DNA of 64,000 nt. It comes from Solen grandis (lineage: Eukaryota; Mollusca; Bivalvia; Adapedonta; Solenidae). The first letter of the stretch is position 1. Every line of letters begins with the position of its first letter. The notes beneath the pieces were generated by a model. It did not search any database, was not told where the DNA came from, and saw only the letters and a list, made by a program, of their open reading frames with translations. Positions 9,301 to 23,512 of the stretch are shown here, piece by piece. The DNA lies in assembly GCA_021229015.1 (NCBI GenBank), contig CM037778.1, positions 84,212,848-84,276,847 on the forward strand, read 5' to 3'. The position numbers were made by a program, and so were the translations under genes.

Positions 9301-12300
9301 AAAAGCATTTAAAAATTAGATTACTCAAATATCCAAAATATTAAAGCATACTGGTACGCAACATTTTCAATCAGAGTGATGTTTACAAATACTCGTATAT
9401 GTTTGACTGGTTACTTGCGAATCCGCAAAATAGACTTCAAACGATTTCTGGTAATTTCCTACTTTGGGGTTTCCCTTCAAGTAAAACATAAATCCATTCT
9501 GTCTTATTAGTTCATCTGACGCTTTTCTATTCATTTGCTTCAAATATGGTTACACAAGGCAGGAAGAAATGGGTAAACGTTTAAAAACAAAACACTGAGT
9601 AGATACCTAGCACTGCAAACCAAACGTCAGGCATTGTCTAGCAATAATTGACAATCTGGAAGTTGAGATAGAGTCAATAGCATCCAAATCCATGTTAACC
9701 AGTAATATAATTTGTTTTAATTCAATAGTTAAAAGTGCTTAATCTTGGATCAGGAAGATCAAATATGATTGAATTTTTTTTAATTTAATTGTTGAGGAGC
9801 TAATGATAAATCCTGCATATGATAATTTTTAAATTGACATTTTTGCATACAAGAACAGCAGGGGCATATACCAGTAAGAACATGTACTGTTATTTCAATT
9901 CCAAAATTAAGTTGATGAAAAAAAAGGAATTGACTTAATTTTGATGGAGTAACCATATTTTCATTACTCAATTAAAATTGTGAAACCCAATTCCTTGAAA
10001 AATTGATGAGTAAATACCCAATTGACCTCAAACCTTATCTGTAGCCCTGTTCTGATAAATATTTATGCCAAGTATCAGGTGAAATGGCTGAAAGTACCAG
10101 ACAAGATTTTGCTTAAATACCGCATGACCGACTGATCAACCAACCGAATCACCAACCAACCGACCAACAGGGTGATTCTCTTCCATTTGTGCTGGTATAC
10201 AGGGGTTTTCATTTCAAAACAAAAATAAATCAATAAACACCTAGTATCACATTAATTAATATAAAATCTTAAGGTTTTTAGAACAGGGTTGCTTGCAAAA
10301 TGATTAATGATTTGTCTGCATCGTTTACTCAGTTCAACTTCATAATGGTTTCATAATGGGTTTTCCCCATGCGCTTGTGACTAGCCTGTTGATGTGCAAC
10401 ATGTTTTGATTTTGCCGACATATCGTAATCCCTACTGGGACCTATGTTTACATGCACTGAAATACACATCCGTGTGTATATATTCTCCAAATCACCTGTC
10501 ACATGCATTTGATTGACAGATCAGCCAAGGGCCTGTTGAATTTTATCACAGCATCCATGCATCACTAATTCTTGACCGTGATAACCCATGTTAGTGTTGA
10601 TAATTATTATGCATTAATTTTACCAAAAGAGTGATAACACTTATTACAGCATTAATATAAAAAGAAAATGTCCAAGAGACAACCGTAAAATTTGAAGGGA
10701 AAAATTTAAATAGAAGTCATTAAAAAAGACGAAAATTAGCTGGCCCCGGAATGATCACAAGAATGTCAAACGCGAAAGGTAGCCAGCAAATAAAGAAAAT
10801 AAAACAATTGATTTACTTCCCAGAGCAAAAATGTGTATTTATTTTGTCTTAACGTCTGTTAGTCTGTAATTTGGGTCATCCTGTTTTAATGATTGAAATC
10901 CTTCTCTATTATATAATCTTAACGGAGCCCTATTTCAAAAGAGATATGACTGTTTCGTTACATTTTGGAGTATACTTAGTTCATGTAAATTCTAACACCA
11001 ATGAACTAGCAGTATAATTGGACATTTGTTAAAAAAAGATGACCTGTAATTTGATGGTTGTCGTATTACGACAGAATATGTTCAAAATCAAAACCTACAA
11101 GATGAAAAAAAGAAAGAGCAATGCTGTTTTGGGTTAAAATAAACATTATTTCAAATTGCCTACACATACCATCTTTTCTACATCTGTTCAGCATTTTTTT
11201 CCCTATTTTTTGATAAACAAAAATAAATAAATTTGAAAAAGAATTTTACCATATATTAAGAATATGTAAGAAAAAAGTGCATTCAGGTTTTGAAAAAGAC
11301 AATAATGTAATGCCCAAGCATTACTAATTTTTCTTACCTTTGTATTTGTCTTTGGGTTAGATCAATTTGTATCTGCTATTTGTATCTGATTTGCAGCGTC
11401 TCTGACAAATCACATAAATTTTGACAGTTGACTGACTTATCTGTCAGCAAACTAGCCAAATTAATGCATTACGCCAGGAATATTCTCTTCACCTCCGTGT
11501 CACATTTGCAATCGGTCTCGATGTGAACGTATATCCATTTGTGTAATGTCTGTATTTAGATATTCAGTGTGGTTTAGATCTCATTTCCAGCTTGATTCAC
11601 TTTTACAAGTTATAATTAAGGTTTATGCCAAGTAAATCCGTTTGATTATTGGTAGAACATTGTATTTTTAAAAGTTTTAATCTGCAAACTCCCTTTTACA
11701 CGAGGGCGACCATTTTGTTTACATCTTCGGGTTGCCCTGTGTAGTGTAATGTACTGTACTATATTGATAAAGAATAGAATTGAAACACCATTAAATTATT
11801 GTCATCACTTGTTTAGCTAGTAATATCATATATATGATATAAGTAAAGAGTTTATTTTGCAATTTATATGACTAATACATATCTGTAAACTTATATTTTC
11901 CGAAAATGCTTCAATTAAGGTGAAAGCGAAAGTAGGATATTTTTCGAAAATTCTACAATTGGGTAACTTCCTTATACTTTAATCAATTTTAAAACTCTAA
12001 GTACCAAAGTAATCGTCTTGAAATTCTCTACATGTCACACACTTAATGTGTGCCCTTATTTCGAAGAGTTTTAAGATATTAGCCGTAAAACTTTGACAAC
12101 ACGGCAGAATCGCTGAAATTATACATGTTTAAATTCTTATTTTTTATGTAACTTCCTCATACTTTCATCAATTTCATAACTTAAGGTACCAAAATAATCG
12201 TCTGAAAATTCTCTACATTTCACACGCTTTATGTATAGGAATATTTTCAATACTTTTTGAGATACAAGCTCTTAAACCTCCTGTAAAATGAAAAAATCAC

Positions 12301-12640
12301 CAAAGCTATATGCACGAATTTAGTTTTTTCCCATTTCTCCATGAATCTATGGCCAATCTTTAAACTTTAAGCATCAAAAGAACGGCTAAACATTGCTCTA
12401 CAAATAGAATTCATCATCATATTTTCAAAATCAAAGGTTTTCGAGGTATAAACTGTTAAACACACTGGGGGTTACAAAATTTTCATTTTTCCGCCATAAC
12501 TAAATATCATCTGAAAGGTCTTTCTAAGCACTACAAATTATACGCATAGTGTCTCGATAGAATATTTACCGTTTTTGAGATATTTAAGGATAACGAAAAA
12601 CAGGATAATTGATATAATGACCTTGACCTTTGGGAAAATT
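9301..12640. other. Gene-free stretch
   Basis: No ORF with recognisable protein similarity, RNA gene or complete mobile element was seen. There is a CCAA-rich patch at about 10135-10170 and a fragment at about 11890-11960 shared with 7555-7610. Parts of 11990-12640 read like the diverged flank of the array that follows ('cattttcaaaatcaaagg', 'tttttgagatat'). Confidence 0.4.
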
Positions 12641-13215
12641 CTGGAAACGGAAGTGACATGGCTCCATAGAATCTAATACTGCATCTTCAGACAAAATTTC
12701 AAGCAAATCATACAAAAAATGAAGCCACAGGGCTTAAAAACCGTTAAGTTTTAATACGAAAGTTTTATTAGCATTTTGACGTCATGTGACGTCATATGGC
12801 GTTCATCTTTTTAGAATGTAAAGAAGACCTAAGACTAATATTCAGTCCAAATATCGGCTTTCTAGCTCTTATGGAAGCGATTTTATACGCATTTGAAAAA
12901 TTTGACGTCATTAGTTCGAATCTTGGATTCGCCATAAAACCTTTGCATTTTCGAATTTGGAAACACGGACACCAAAAGGCACAACTAGAGCCTAACATTA
13001 ACATTCTGTGAAATTTTGATGAAAATCGGTCCAGAAATAATGGCTGTAGACCGCGTACAAACTTTTTCACCTGACATCGAATCTGACGTTATATGACGTC
13101 ATATGAATATGATATTCATTGCATCCGAAAGCTCATGGTTTGAAATATATGCCATAAAATTTTCATTGTTCTGAGTTAATGGCAACACCTCAAAATTAAC
13201 ACAAATATAAGAGGA
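12640..13215 (+). repeat. Single diverged beta-type unit of the palindrome-bearing family
   Basis: It contains 'gacgtcatgtgacgtcatatgg' (12779-12799), 'gttcgaatcttggattcgccat', 'aaatttgatgaaaatcgg' in altered form, 'ataatggctgtagaccgcgtacaaac' and a second 'atatgacgtcatatga'. These are the same landmarks, in the same order, as the units at 17-28.9 kb, but with fewer single-base indels. It may be the best-preserved copy for building a consensus. Confidence 0.6.
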
Positions 13216-13319
13216 AGAAAAGAAGAAGAAGAAGACTAGAACCGCAAGCGGTATCTTGGTTTTCGCTTTTAACCTAATCAACTTGAACACTTTATTTCAA
13301 CTCAGCCACAATTTTTAAT

Positions 13320-15000
13320 ATGAAACAGAACGCAAAGGTTTTTTGAAGACCTACTCTCATTTGCACAGTTTTTTTTTTTTTTTTTTTTTGGAATGTTAGA
13401 ACATTCAAACTCCTCTAGCGCAAATATTTCCCCATACCCATCATACATCACATCACATTCTGTGGTGCTGTCAACAAGGAACAAAATGCTGAAAACCGCA
13501 TTTCAATTAGACTTTAACGTTTTGAGTTATAGGCAAAAGAGTGATTTTAAGCAAAGCGCCCTCTAGCGGCAAAATGAGAAAAAAAAAAGATAAAAATTTT
13601 ACAATTAGGTACCTAGAAATGCAGCAAATAGTTCAAACAAGTATATAAGTCGCACTAATCGAACATTCTTTTTCTTATATATCACAATTTTAAGCATAAA
13701 AACTGAACAACAATTATTCAAAAAAAGGATCAAACTTTGGATTGCCGTAAAATGAAAAGATCAAGTCCGATCTTCAAAAACTAAACATTATACGAAAGAA
13801 CTATTTAGAACTAAAACTTTTGTTCATATACTCTCAATGAAATATTTTTAGATTTGGAGCACTTTCGGGCCGAATAAAAACACAATTATCGTAAGATGAC
13901 CTTGACCTTTTCAATGTTTTTTAACTTTTTAATTGTGAGGCCCTTTCAAACATAACGATACATAACTTGTGAAAATTTCATGAAGAATGAAAAGAAAATA
14001 AAGTCAGGAGCGACAAAAAAATATGTTTTTGAAATTTTAATTTTTCCTAAAATTTAGTGAAGTTTGACCTTTTTCTAGAGGACAAACCATGCATTTCTTA
14101 AATTCGCCACCCCGTATATTTTGTGCGTATATGTCTTTCAAATCATTTGCAGCAAACAGAATTCTTCTATCTGATTTCTAACAAAAATGGATAGGTTTTT
14201 CGTAGACCACCCTCATTGCAGTTTTTTTTACGAGATTCGAACTTTCAACCTTCCGTTACTAGCTCAAAAGGTTTCAGCCACTAGAAACTATCATATTTTA
14301 TTAGGCTATCAACAAGGAACATAATTCAATTAACCGCATTTGGATCAGGCTTTAACTTTTTGAGTTATAAGCAAAAGAATGATTTCAAGAAAAGCGCCCC
14401 CTAGCGGCAAAATGAGATAGAAAATTGATTAAAATTTTACTGTTTGGTACCTAGCAAAGCAGCAAATAGTTCAATCAAGTATACTAGTCGCACAAAGTCA
14501 AACTTTTTATTCTTGTGTATCAGAATTTGAAGCATAAAACCTGATTTACAATTATTCCAAAAAAGGATCAACATTTGGACTGCCGTATAATGACCAAATC
14601 AAGTCCGATCTTCAAAACTAAACATCACTGGAAAGAGCTCTTTAAGAACTAAAACTTTTGTTCATATACTCTCAATGAAATATTTTTAGCTTTTGGAGCT
14701 ATTTGTGGCCGAATAAAAACACAATAATCGTAATATGACCTTGACCTTTTTCACATTTCTGTTTTTAATTATTTCATTGTGAGGCCCTTTCAAAACATAA
14801 CCCATTCATATCGTGTGAAAATTTCATGAAGAAATGAACAGAAAAAAAAAAGTCAGGACGACAAAAACAATGGTTTTTGAAATTTAATTTTTACCTAAAA
14901 TTGAGGTGAAGTTTTGGACCTTTTCTAGAGAGACATAGAGACTCCATGTCCAAAATTTCATAGCTGTAGCTATCTCCATCTGCCGCTAGGCTAGACACAA
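13320..15000 (+). repeat. ~840-bp tandem duplication
   Basis: The landmarks 'caacaaggaaca', 'ttttgagttata-gcaaaag', 'aaagcgccc-ctagcggcaaaatgag', 'catatactctcaatgaaatattttta' and 'gaccttgaccttttt' occur once in about 13320-14090 and again in about 14190-14960. The 'ctagcggcaaaatgag' copies are about 838 bp apart. The copies differ by many small indels. No coding frame persists across them. Confidence 0.7.
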
Positions 15001-15036
15001 AAATGGGTGGAAGTGGAAAAATTAATAAAATAAAAA

Positions 15037-16900
15037 CTAGATGTGCATTCTCTAAACGAATGATTGAACTTTCTGCAACCTTGTTAATGCAAAAAAGCAG
15101 GAGAATAGAATTTCATTAATGACTCACCTCTGGTAGTATTTCATGTTCATGCTGAACATTGACATTTAATTCCGAGAATTAAGCTTTCGTTACAAGATAA
15201 AAAAATAAGACAGTAGTAGTAGATGCTTATGACGTCATATGACGTAACGACTCAAATATATTAAGAAAATATGCAAACCTGCAAACGTGTAATTTCAACT
15301 TTTATCTCATCCTCAAAGTTTCTTTAACCCTAAAATGAAATTTTTGGGTCCCTATTTTGAATCTTACTCAGCCACAATACTTCGATATATCGGATTAAGG
15401 TTAGCTGACAAAATATTCAACCTTAGTTTCGTTCCATCTGTAAAAATGTTGAAGAAAATCTGAGCATAAATGGCGCTGTAGAGCGCGAACACTCATTTTT
15501 CACTATGTTAGTTTGACGTCACTGTCGTCATAGGGTGGCTGAAAATGCCTGTTGCGTCAAAAGCGTATACTTACTGCATAACGCTGAAATTTTCATTATT
15601 CTTAACAACTGGGCATCAGGTCGAAATCATTTTGCCCAAAAAAAAAATTTAAAAAATAAGTGGTATGCTTAGAACGGTCCTCTGACGTCATCGATTCAAA
15701 TATTTGTAGAAAATGCTGCAGAACTGCAAACGTGTAAGTGTTCAATTTTCTATCTCATCCTGGAAGTTCTTTAATCCTAAAATGAAATTTTCCGTCCCTA
15801 GATGTTCGAATATTACTTCAGCCACAGAACTTCGGTTTTTTCAAAAGTTCGGGTAAGCTGGAAGGATATTTACCTCCTTTAGTTTCCAAGGTGGACAATC
15901 TGTGAAAATAGAAGAAAATCCGACCTGAAATGGCCGCTGAAAGCGCGAAAACCATTTTCAATATATTTAGCCTGACGTCACATGACGTCATAGGTGCTGA
16001 AGATGCTTGTCAAAATCGCATACTTTACTGGTCATATCTCTAAAATTTTTCATATTCTGAAACAACTGCATCATGTGAAATTCATTGCCTAAAATGAAAA
16101 TTTAAGAAGTATGCGTATGACGTCACATGTCACATTTGACGTCACACTCAATATATTGAAATTTCTCAGAACTGCAACTGTTAAGTTTCAACTTTCTATC
16201 CTCATCAAGCTCTTAATGGCTAAAATGAAATTTTCGTCCTATGTTCGATCTTATTTCATCCACAGAACTTCGGTCCGGTCTTTCGAAATACGTTAGCTAC
16301 AGGATATCACACCTTAGTTTCAAGATGTATCATCTTGGAAAATTTGAAGGAAAATCCGACCATAAATGGCGGCTTTATAAGCGTGAACACCATTTTTCAC
16401 GTAGTTTTGCTCGGACTCATATACGACATAGGTGCTGAGATGCTTTTGTTCATAACCATACTTTACGGTCATAACCTCTGACATTTTCATTATCTGAACA
16501 ACGGGCATCATGTCGAAATCTTGCCCTAAAAATGAAAATTAAGAAGAATGCTGATGACGTCCACATGACGTCAATATGACGTCAGTAAACAAGATATATG
16601 GTAAAATTCTGCAGAACTGCAAACTGTGTAAGTTTCAACTTCTATCTCATCCTGAGCTCTTTAATCCCTAAAATGAAAATTTTCGGTACTATGTTCGAAT
16701 CTTATTTCAGCCACAGACTTCGTCTTTCCGGAATTTCGGTACTGACAGATATGCACACCTTTAGCTTAGTTTCAAGATTACCATCTTGAAAATTTAAGAC
16801 AATTCCACCATATATGACGGCTGTAGATGACAACCATTTTTCACTATTTTTAGCTGTGACGTCATGTGACGTCATAGGTGCTACAATCTCTGAAATCAAA
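15037..16900 (+). repeat. Tandem ~440-455-bp units, subtype alpha, with a leading module
   Basis: A ~180-bp module at 15037-15215 ('aactagatgtgcattctctaaacgaatgattg') is followed by about four units marked by 'actgcaaacgtgtaa' (near 15290, 15727, 16178 and 16620), 'tctatctcatcc', 'cagccacagaacttcgg' and 'ggcgctgtagagcgcgaacaccattttt'. Each carries one or more TGACGTCA-like palindromes. The leading module recurs at 26765-26965, where it again precedes an alpha unit (27000-27290). Confidence 0.75.
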
Positions 16901-18379
16901 ATTTTCCACCCTTCCTCACTGACTAATAACCCATAAAAATTTCATCGTCCCTAGACTATTGCAACATATTATAATAAGCGTTTAGTTAGGAAAAGGAAGA
17001 ATAATAATTATTACAAAATGACGTCACTTGACGTCAAAATGAATATTTATTTTCACATAATTGTTATCGACAACGCAAGACCTACTAACTGACAAAATTT
17101 CAACTTTCTATCTCAAATAGTCAGTTTTTATAGAAGCATTTAAAAATTGAATCGTCCCTGTTCGTATCTTGGTTCCGCCATAGTTGCTTTGGACTTTTCG
17201 AATTTTGAGAAAACCGGACACCGTATACACTATAAGAACGTATATACACATGTCTGTGAAAATTTGATGAATATCGCCCATTATAATGGCTCTGGAACCG
17301 TGGTACAAACTGTTCGTATCAATTTCAAATGTGACGTCATATGACGTCATAGGCTTCTGAAAATCATTGAAACGAAATTCAGCATCTGAAGCAATCGCAT
17401 TAGCTTTTTCATTGTCCTTCGAAAATTTCAAGATATAGAATAAAATCTTGTTAGTATAGAAATTCAGTATCATATAATGACGTCACGTGACTCATATGAC
17501 ATTTATATTCACAAAAATGTTTAAAAACTCCCAGATACCTTAAACTGACCCCATACACTTTTATCTCTAATAGGACCATTTTTAGTAAAGAATTGAGAAA
17601 TTTACGACCTTGGTTCGAATCTGAATCGCTAGAGCACCTGAGACATTCGAATTTTAAAAACGACACCGGATGCACACTAGAACTTAATAGAACTCATTCT
17701 GTGAAAATTGATGAAAATTCGGTTCATAAACATTGGCTGTAGTCAGCGTACAAACTTTGTTGCATATTTCCAGTGAGACGTCATATGACGTTCATAGGCA
17801 TCTGAATACATAGAAAGCAAAATTCTAGCCGTTTAAGCATGTGTCCTTTAAATTGTTTCATGCCTTGTCGACAATTTCAGCATATAGAAATATTCTTGTA
17901 AAAAATAGAAATACATTATCAATATAATGACTTCACGTGAACGCATATACCAAATTCACGAAAATGTTTTAAAACTTCTAGAGACCTATATACTGTCCAA
18001 TATCAACTTTCCTATCGTTAAATAGGACAGATTTTATAGCATTTTAAAATTTACGACCATGTTCGAATCTTGGATTCGCTATAGAACCAGACTTTTCGAA
18101 TTTTTAAAACGGACACTGGGATGCACAACAGAACTTATTAGACAACAATCTGTAAAAATTTGATGCAAATCGTTTCACAAACAATGGCTGTAACCGGTGG
18201 GCGTTACAAATTTGTAGCATATTTCAATGTACGTCATATGACGTCATAGGCATATGAAAATCATAGAAACTCAAAATTTCCTCCCACGTGACTGAATAAG
18301 TCATAAAAATATACGTCTCTAGGAGTAATTGGGCAGACATAAAAAAATAAGCGTTAGTTTAGGAAGAAAAAACAGAATA

Positions 18380-19570
18380 TAGATATCGAGATTGTCATTC
18401 GATTTAAACGAATGATAGACTTTCTGTTTCTGCCAAACAACTTCTTTATATAGTAATACCTGAAGATGACATAATAGATAATCTGTCCAAATTGCACTTT
18501 CTATCTTCCTCTATTTCTAATAAATACAAAAAATAGAACACATTCTGTGACTTTTAAAAAAGTCCGCGCCATATCTCTGCACATTTAGTTTACATACAAA
18601 ATTTATACTATGTCATATGACATGAACGAAAAATGAAAAGGTGTTCAAATGTATGTTTCTAACGTCATCACACAAGAATGTCATCACTCCAGCTCAGTTT
18701 AACCTTTTTAATTTTAACCCTCGGGGGGGGGGGCGTAGGATGAATATTGAATATTTGTAATAGTGCTAGTATCCTTTCGACACCTGTAACGTATTTTTAC
18801 ACGATTTTAGGCGATTTTGGCTGTTGGGCTTTCCGAAGTTTTGCCATAAATTCCCTGGAATTCGAACTATGGTGATATTGAAAAGGTAACATCCCACCTA
18901 CAAACTGATGCAATGGATATCGTTAGCATAACATGAAGTTTTTAGATGTCTAAAATGTGGGCTGCGTGGAATTTTCAAGGCATCAAACTGCTCGCTACTA
19001 CATAGTGTTGCAAATACGATTTTGTCTTGTGCCGTTTGTTACATGTATTAACTTCAATGCGTATTTTGGAAACATTCCACATTCGACAATAAAAACAAAA
19101 ACAAAATCAAGATATAGCCCATCAATTGCAATTGATATTTTTTTTTTTTTTTTTTTTTTTGTTAAGTCGTTGCGCAAGTATTTAAGCTTGGAGAACCCCT
19201 GCGCGTGACCTTTTCCATCTTTTTTATGATGCATGATTATGAAATATCTTATTTTCCCTGTAACTGTTCTTATATGACGTCCAATTTCATAAACTTGGTA
19301 ACCGTTAGAAAGCACCTTAACACAGCTACATGTTTATACGCATACTGTATAAAACCATCATCAGTCGTTCTGAGATTTTTGACTGTAAACTCAAGAAAAC
19401 AAGCATATGATCAGCAAAATTACTGCATTTATTTAGTTTTTTTTTTTTTTTTTTGCTTATAACATTGTATTGCGTAAACCAATTTAATAAACTAAATATT
19501 TTTGGAAACTTCAATTATTCATCTATAATTCTTATTCATAACATCTATTTACAAAAACCGATATTTATTG
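18380..19570 (+). repeat. ~1.2-kb module of the higher-order array (copy 1)
   Basis: It begins with a near-palindrome of consensus CATTCGTTTAAACGAATG and includes 'gtgggctgcgtg' and a 16-bp perfect palindrome ATCAATTGCAATTGAT (19121-19136) set between an A-rich stretch and a run of about 22 T. It continues through 'gttaagtcgttgcgcaagtatttaag'. Copies 2 and 3 lie at about 20990-22180 and 24065-25290. No protein frame is conserved among the three. Confidence 0.7.
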
Positions 19571-21754
19571 AATGAAAAGAAGAAAAGAATAATAATAATA
19601 AACAAATGACGTCTACGTGACTGTCATATAAACGTTTATTTTCCACATAATGTTAAGACTCCCAGAACCTACAACTGACAAAATTCACCTGTCTATCGCA
19701 AATAGGAATTAGGACAGTTTTATAAGCAATAAAAATTACGTCTTTGGACGAATCTTGGATCCACCATAGATGTCTTGGACTTTCGGAATTTGAAAAAACG
19801 GACACCGGTATACACAAATAAGAACGTAAGATACAACATTCTGGAAATTTGATAAAAAGTCGCCACATTAATAATGGCTCTGGACCGGTGTACCAACTTT
19901 GAGTCCAACATTCAAATTGAGTCATAGGACCGTCATAAAGGCCTGCGGAAAATCATTGAAATCGAAATTCAGCGTCTGAAATCATTTGTCATTAAATTTT
20001 CATTGCCCTTCGACTATTTTCAGACATAGAAATACCTTGTTAATATTAGAAATACATTTATCATATAATGACTCACGTGACGTTGCATAATACGTTTTTC
20101 TTTTCACAAATGTGTAAGACTTCCCAGATGACCTATATACTGACCAAAAACACTTTTTCTAATCTGAATAGGACCGATTTTATAAAGCATTTAAATATTT
20201 ACGACCTTGGATTCGAATCTTGGATTCCGCAATAGAACCAATGGATCATTCGCATTGAGAAAAACGGACCACGAGATGCACAACTAGAATCTTAATAATA
20301 CACAATCTGAGAAAATTTGATGAAAATTTGGTTCTACAAACAATGATGTAGACCGCTTACAATCCTTTTTGTTCATAATTCAAATGTGTACGTCATATGA
20401 CGGTCAATGTAGATGAAAATCATAGAAATCAAAATTTTAGCATTTGAAACATGTGTCAATAAATTTTCATTGCCCGTACGACAATTTCAACATATAGAAA
20501 TATTCATTGTTCATATTAAAATACATAATAAAATATAAGACGTCACGTGACGTCATATGAAATTTATTTTCACAAAATGTTAAACATCTAGAACCTATAT
20601 ACTGACTAAATATCCACTTTCCTATCTTTAACAGGACAGATGTTTATAATCATTTAAAATTTACGACCTTGGTTCGAATCTTGAATTCGCTATCGAACCA
20701 TGGAATTTTTCGAATTTGGAAAAACGGACACTCGGGAATGCACAACTAGAGACCTAACATAGCACCATTCTGGAAAATTTGAATGCACATCTAGGTCCAA
20801 AAATAATGCTGTAGAACCGCGACAAACTTTTCACTCTGTCGCAAATCTGCGTTATAAAGACGTCATATGATTGTAATACCTTGCATCCGAAAAGGCACAT
20901 GGTTTTGAAATAATAAGTCCAAAATTGTTCATTGTTCTGATCAATTGCAACACCTCGAAATTAACACAAATATAAAGGAAGAAAAAAAAATATAAGAAGA
21001 ATAGAGACTAATTTCATTCTGTTTAAACAATGATAGGACTTTCCTGCAACACTGCTGTTATATAGTATATAATAGAAATGACATAATAGATAATCTGTCC
21101 AAATGCACCTTTCCTATCTCCTCTATTTCCTTATAAAATAGCACAAATAGAACAAATTCTGTGAATTTTAATAAAGTCCGCCAATCTTGCACATGTAGTT
21201 TACATACAACAGATATACTATGTCTATATGACATGAAAAGAAAAATGAAACAGTGTTCAAATGTAAGTTTCTAACTTTCATCACACATAGAATTCATCAC
21301 CCAGCTCAGATTGTACCTTGTTAATTTTAGCCTCATTGCAGAGAATTGAATATTGTATAGTGCTATATCCTTTCGACACCTTGTAACGTATTATTCGTAT
21401 TAGCGATTTTTGGCGTGTTTGGCTTCCGTAGTTTGCCATAAATCCTGGATTTCGAACTATGGTGATATTTTGAAAGGTAAACATCCACCTACAAACTGAT
21501 GCAATAGGAATATCGTTTAGCAAAACAAATGCAGTTTTTAGATGCTAAAAATGTGGGCTGCGTGTGAATTTTTTCAAGGCTTGCAACTGCTCGCTACTAC
21601 ATAGTGTTTGCAAATACGATTTTTGTCTTGAGGCCGTTGTACATGTATTAAATTCAATGCTTAGTTTGGAAACACACAACAATCGAAAAAAAACAACAAC
21701 AACAAAAACAAAAAAAAAAAAAAAAAATCAAGATATAGCCCATCAATTGCAATT

Positions 21755-21793
<39 letters not shown>

Positions 21794-23034
21794 CGTTGCG
21801 CAACTATTTAGCTTTGTGACCCTGCGCGGTGACTTTTTCCATTATTGTATGATGCATGATTATGAAATATCTTATTCTCCAGTAACTTTCTATAGAAGTC
21901 CAATTTCATAAACTTGGTAACGTTAGAAAGCTCTTATATACAATGCTACATTTTACTGCATAATGTATACTTATCTTCCAGGTCGTTTTGAGATATTGTC
22001 TGTTAAACCTTCCAAGAAAACAGCATATTATCAGCAAAATTACTCATGTCAGTTAGTTTTGGCTTATAACTTTGTATTGCGTAAACCAATTTTAATAAAC
22101 TAAATTTTTTGGAAACGGTCAATTATCCACTATAATTCTTATTCATACATATATTTACAAAAACCCGATCTTTATTTGAGATAGAAAGAAGAAAAGAATA
22201 ATAAGAATAAACAAATGACGTCACGTGACTCATATAACGTTTATTTTTCACATAATTGGTTTAAGACACCCATAGACCTACTAACTGACAAAATTTCACC
22301 TTTACTATCTCAAATAGGACATTTTTTATACGCATTTAAAATTGACGTCTTTGGTTCGATATCTTGGAGTCAACCATAGATGCTTGGACTTTTCCGAATG
22401 TTTGAAAAAACGGACACCGGTATACACAATAAAACGGTAATATACACATTCGTGGAAAATTTTGATAAAAATCGGCCCATTAATAATGGCTCTGGACCGT
22501 GTACAAACTTTGTAGTCAACTTCAAATGGACGGTCTATGACTCATAGGCTTCGAAAATCATTGAAATCGAAATTTCAGCGTCTGAATCATTGCATTAAAT
22601 TTTCATTGCCCTTCGACAATTTCAACATATAGAAATACTCTTGTTAATATTTGAAATACATATCATATAATGACGTCACGGACGTCATATTACGTTTTCT
22701 TTTCAAAAAATGTTTAAGACTCCCAGATACCTATATACTGACCATATATCACTTTTCTATCTGAAATAGACCGAGTTTATAAGCATTTAAAAAATTTACG
22801 ACTTGGTTCGAATCTTGGATTCGCTATAAACCATGACTTGTCGAACTTTGAAAACGGACCCTGAAAGCACAACTAGAACTTAATAACACAATATGTTGAA
22901 AATTTGATGAAAATTGGTTCACAAACAATGGCGTAGAACCGCGTAACAATCTTTTGTGTGTTTGCATATTCAAATGTGACGTCATATGACGTCAAAGGTA
23001 AATGAAAATCATTGAAACAAAAATTTTATAAATA

Positions 23035-23239
23035 AAGAAAAAATAAAATTAAAATAATTTTAAATATTATTAATAAAAAAAAAAATAAAAAATTAAAAAT
23101 AAATTTAAATTTAAAAAAATAAAAATATAATTTAAAAAAAAAAAAATAAATATAAAAAAAAAAAAAAAAAATAAAAAAAAAATATAAAAAAAAAATTTGG
23201 TTATAAAAAAAAAATTAAATTATAAAAAAAAAATAAATA

Positions 23240-23291
<52 letters not shown>

Positions 23292-23363
23292 AAATAAATA
23301 AAAAAAAAAAAAAAAAATTAAAAAAAAAAAAAAATAAAAAAATAAAATTAAAATTAACAAAAA

Positions 23364-23401
<38 letters not shown>

Positions 23402-23512
23402 AATAAAAAATAAAAAAAAAAAAAAGAAAATTAAAGAAAATATATTATTAAAAAAAAAAAAAATAAATAAAAAAAAATAAAATTTAAAATTAAAAAAAAA
23501 AAAAAAAATTAA
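23035..23512. repeat. A/T-only low-complexity patch inside the array
   Basis: About 480 bases made almost only of A with scattered T (and very few G or C) interrupt a beta unit, which resumes after 'tttgaaacatgtgcatt'. The neighbouring copies have no such insert. It looks like a consensus failure or an extreme poly(A) expansion. Confidence 0.8.

Noticed and set aside
12796..13070. Overlapping plus and minus ORFs of 71 and 92 codons
   Set aside because: They sit in a repeat unit whose sibling copies do not keep the frame.
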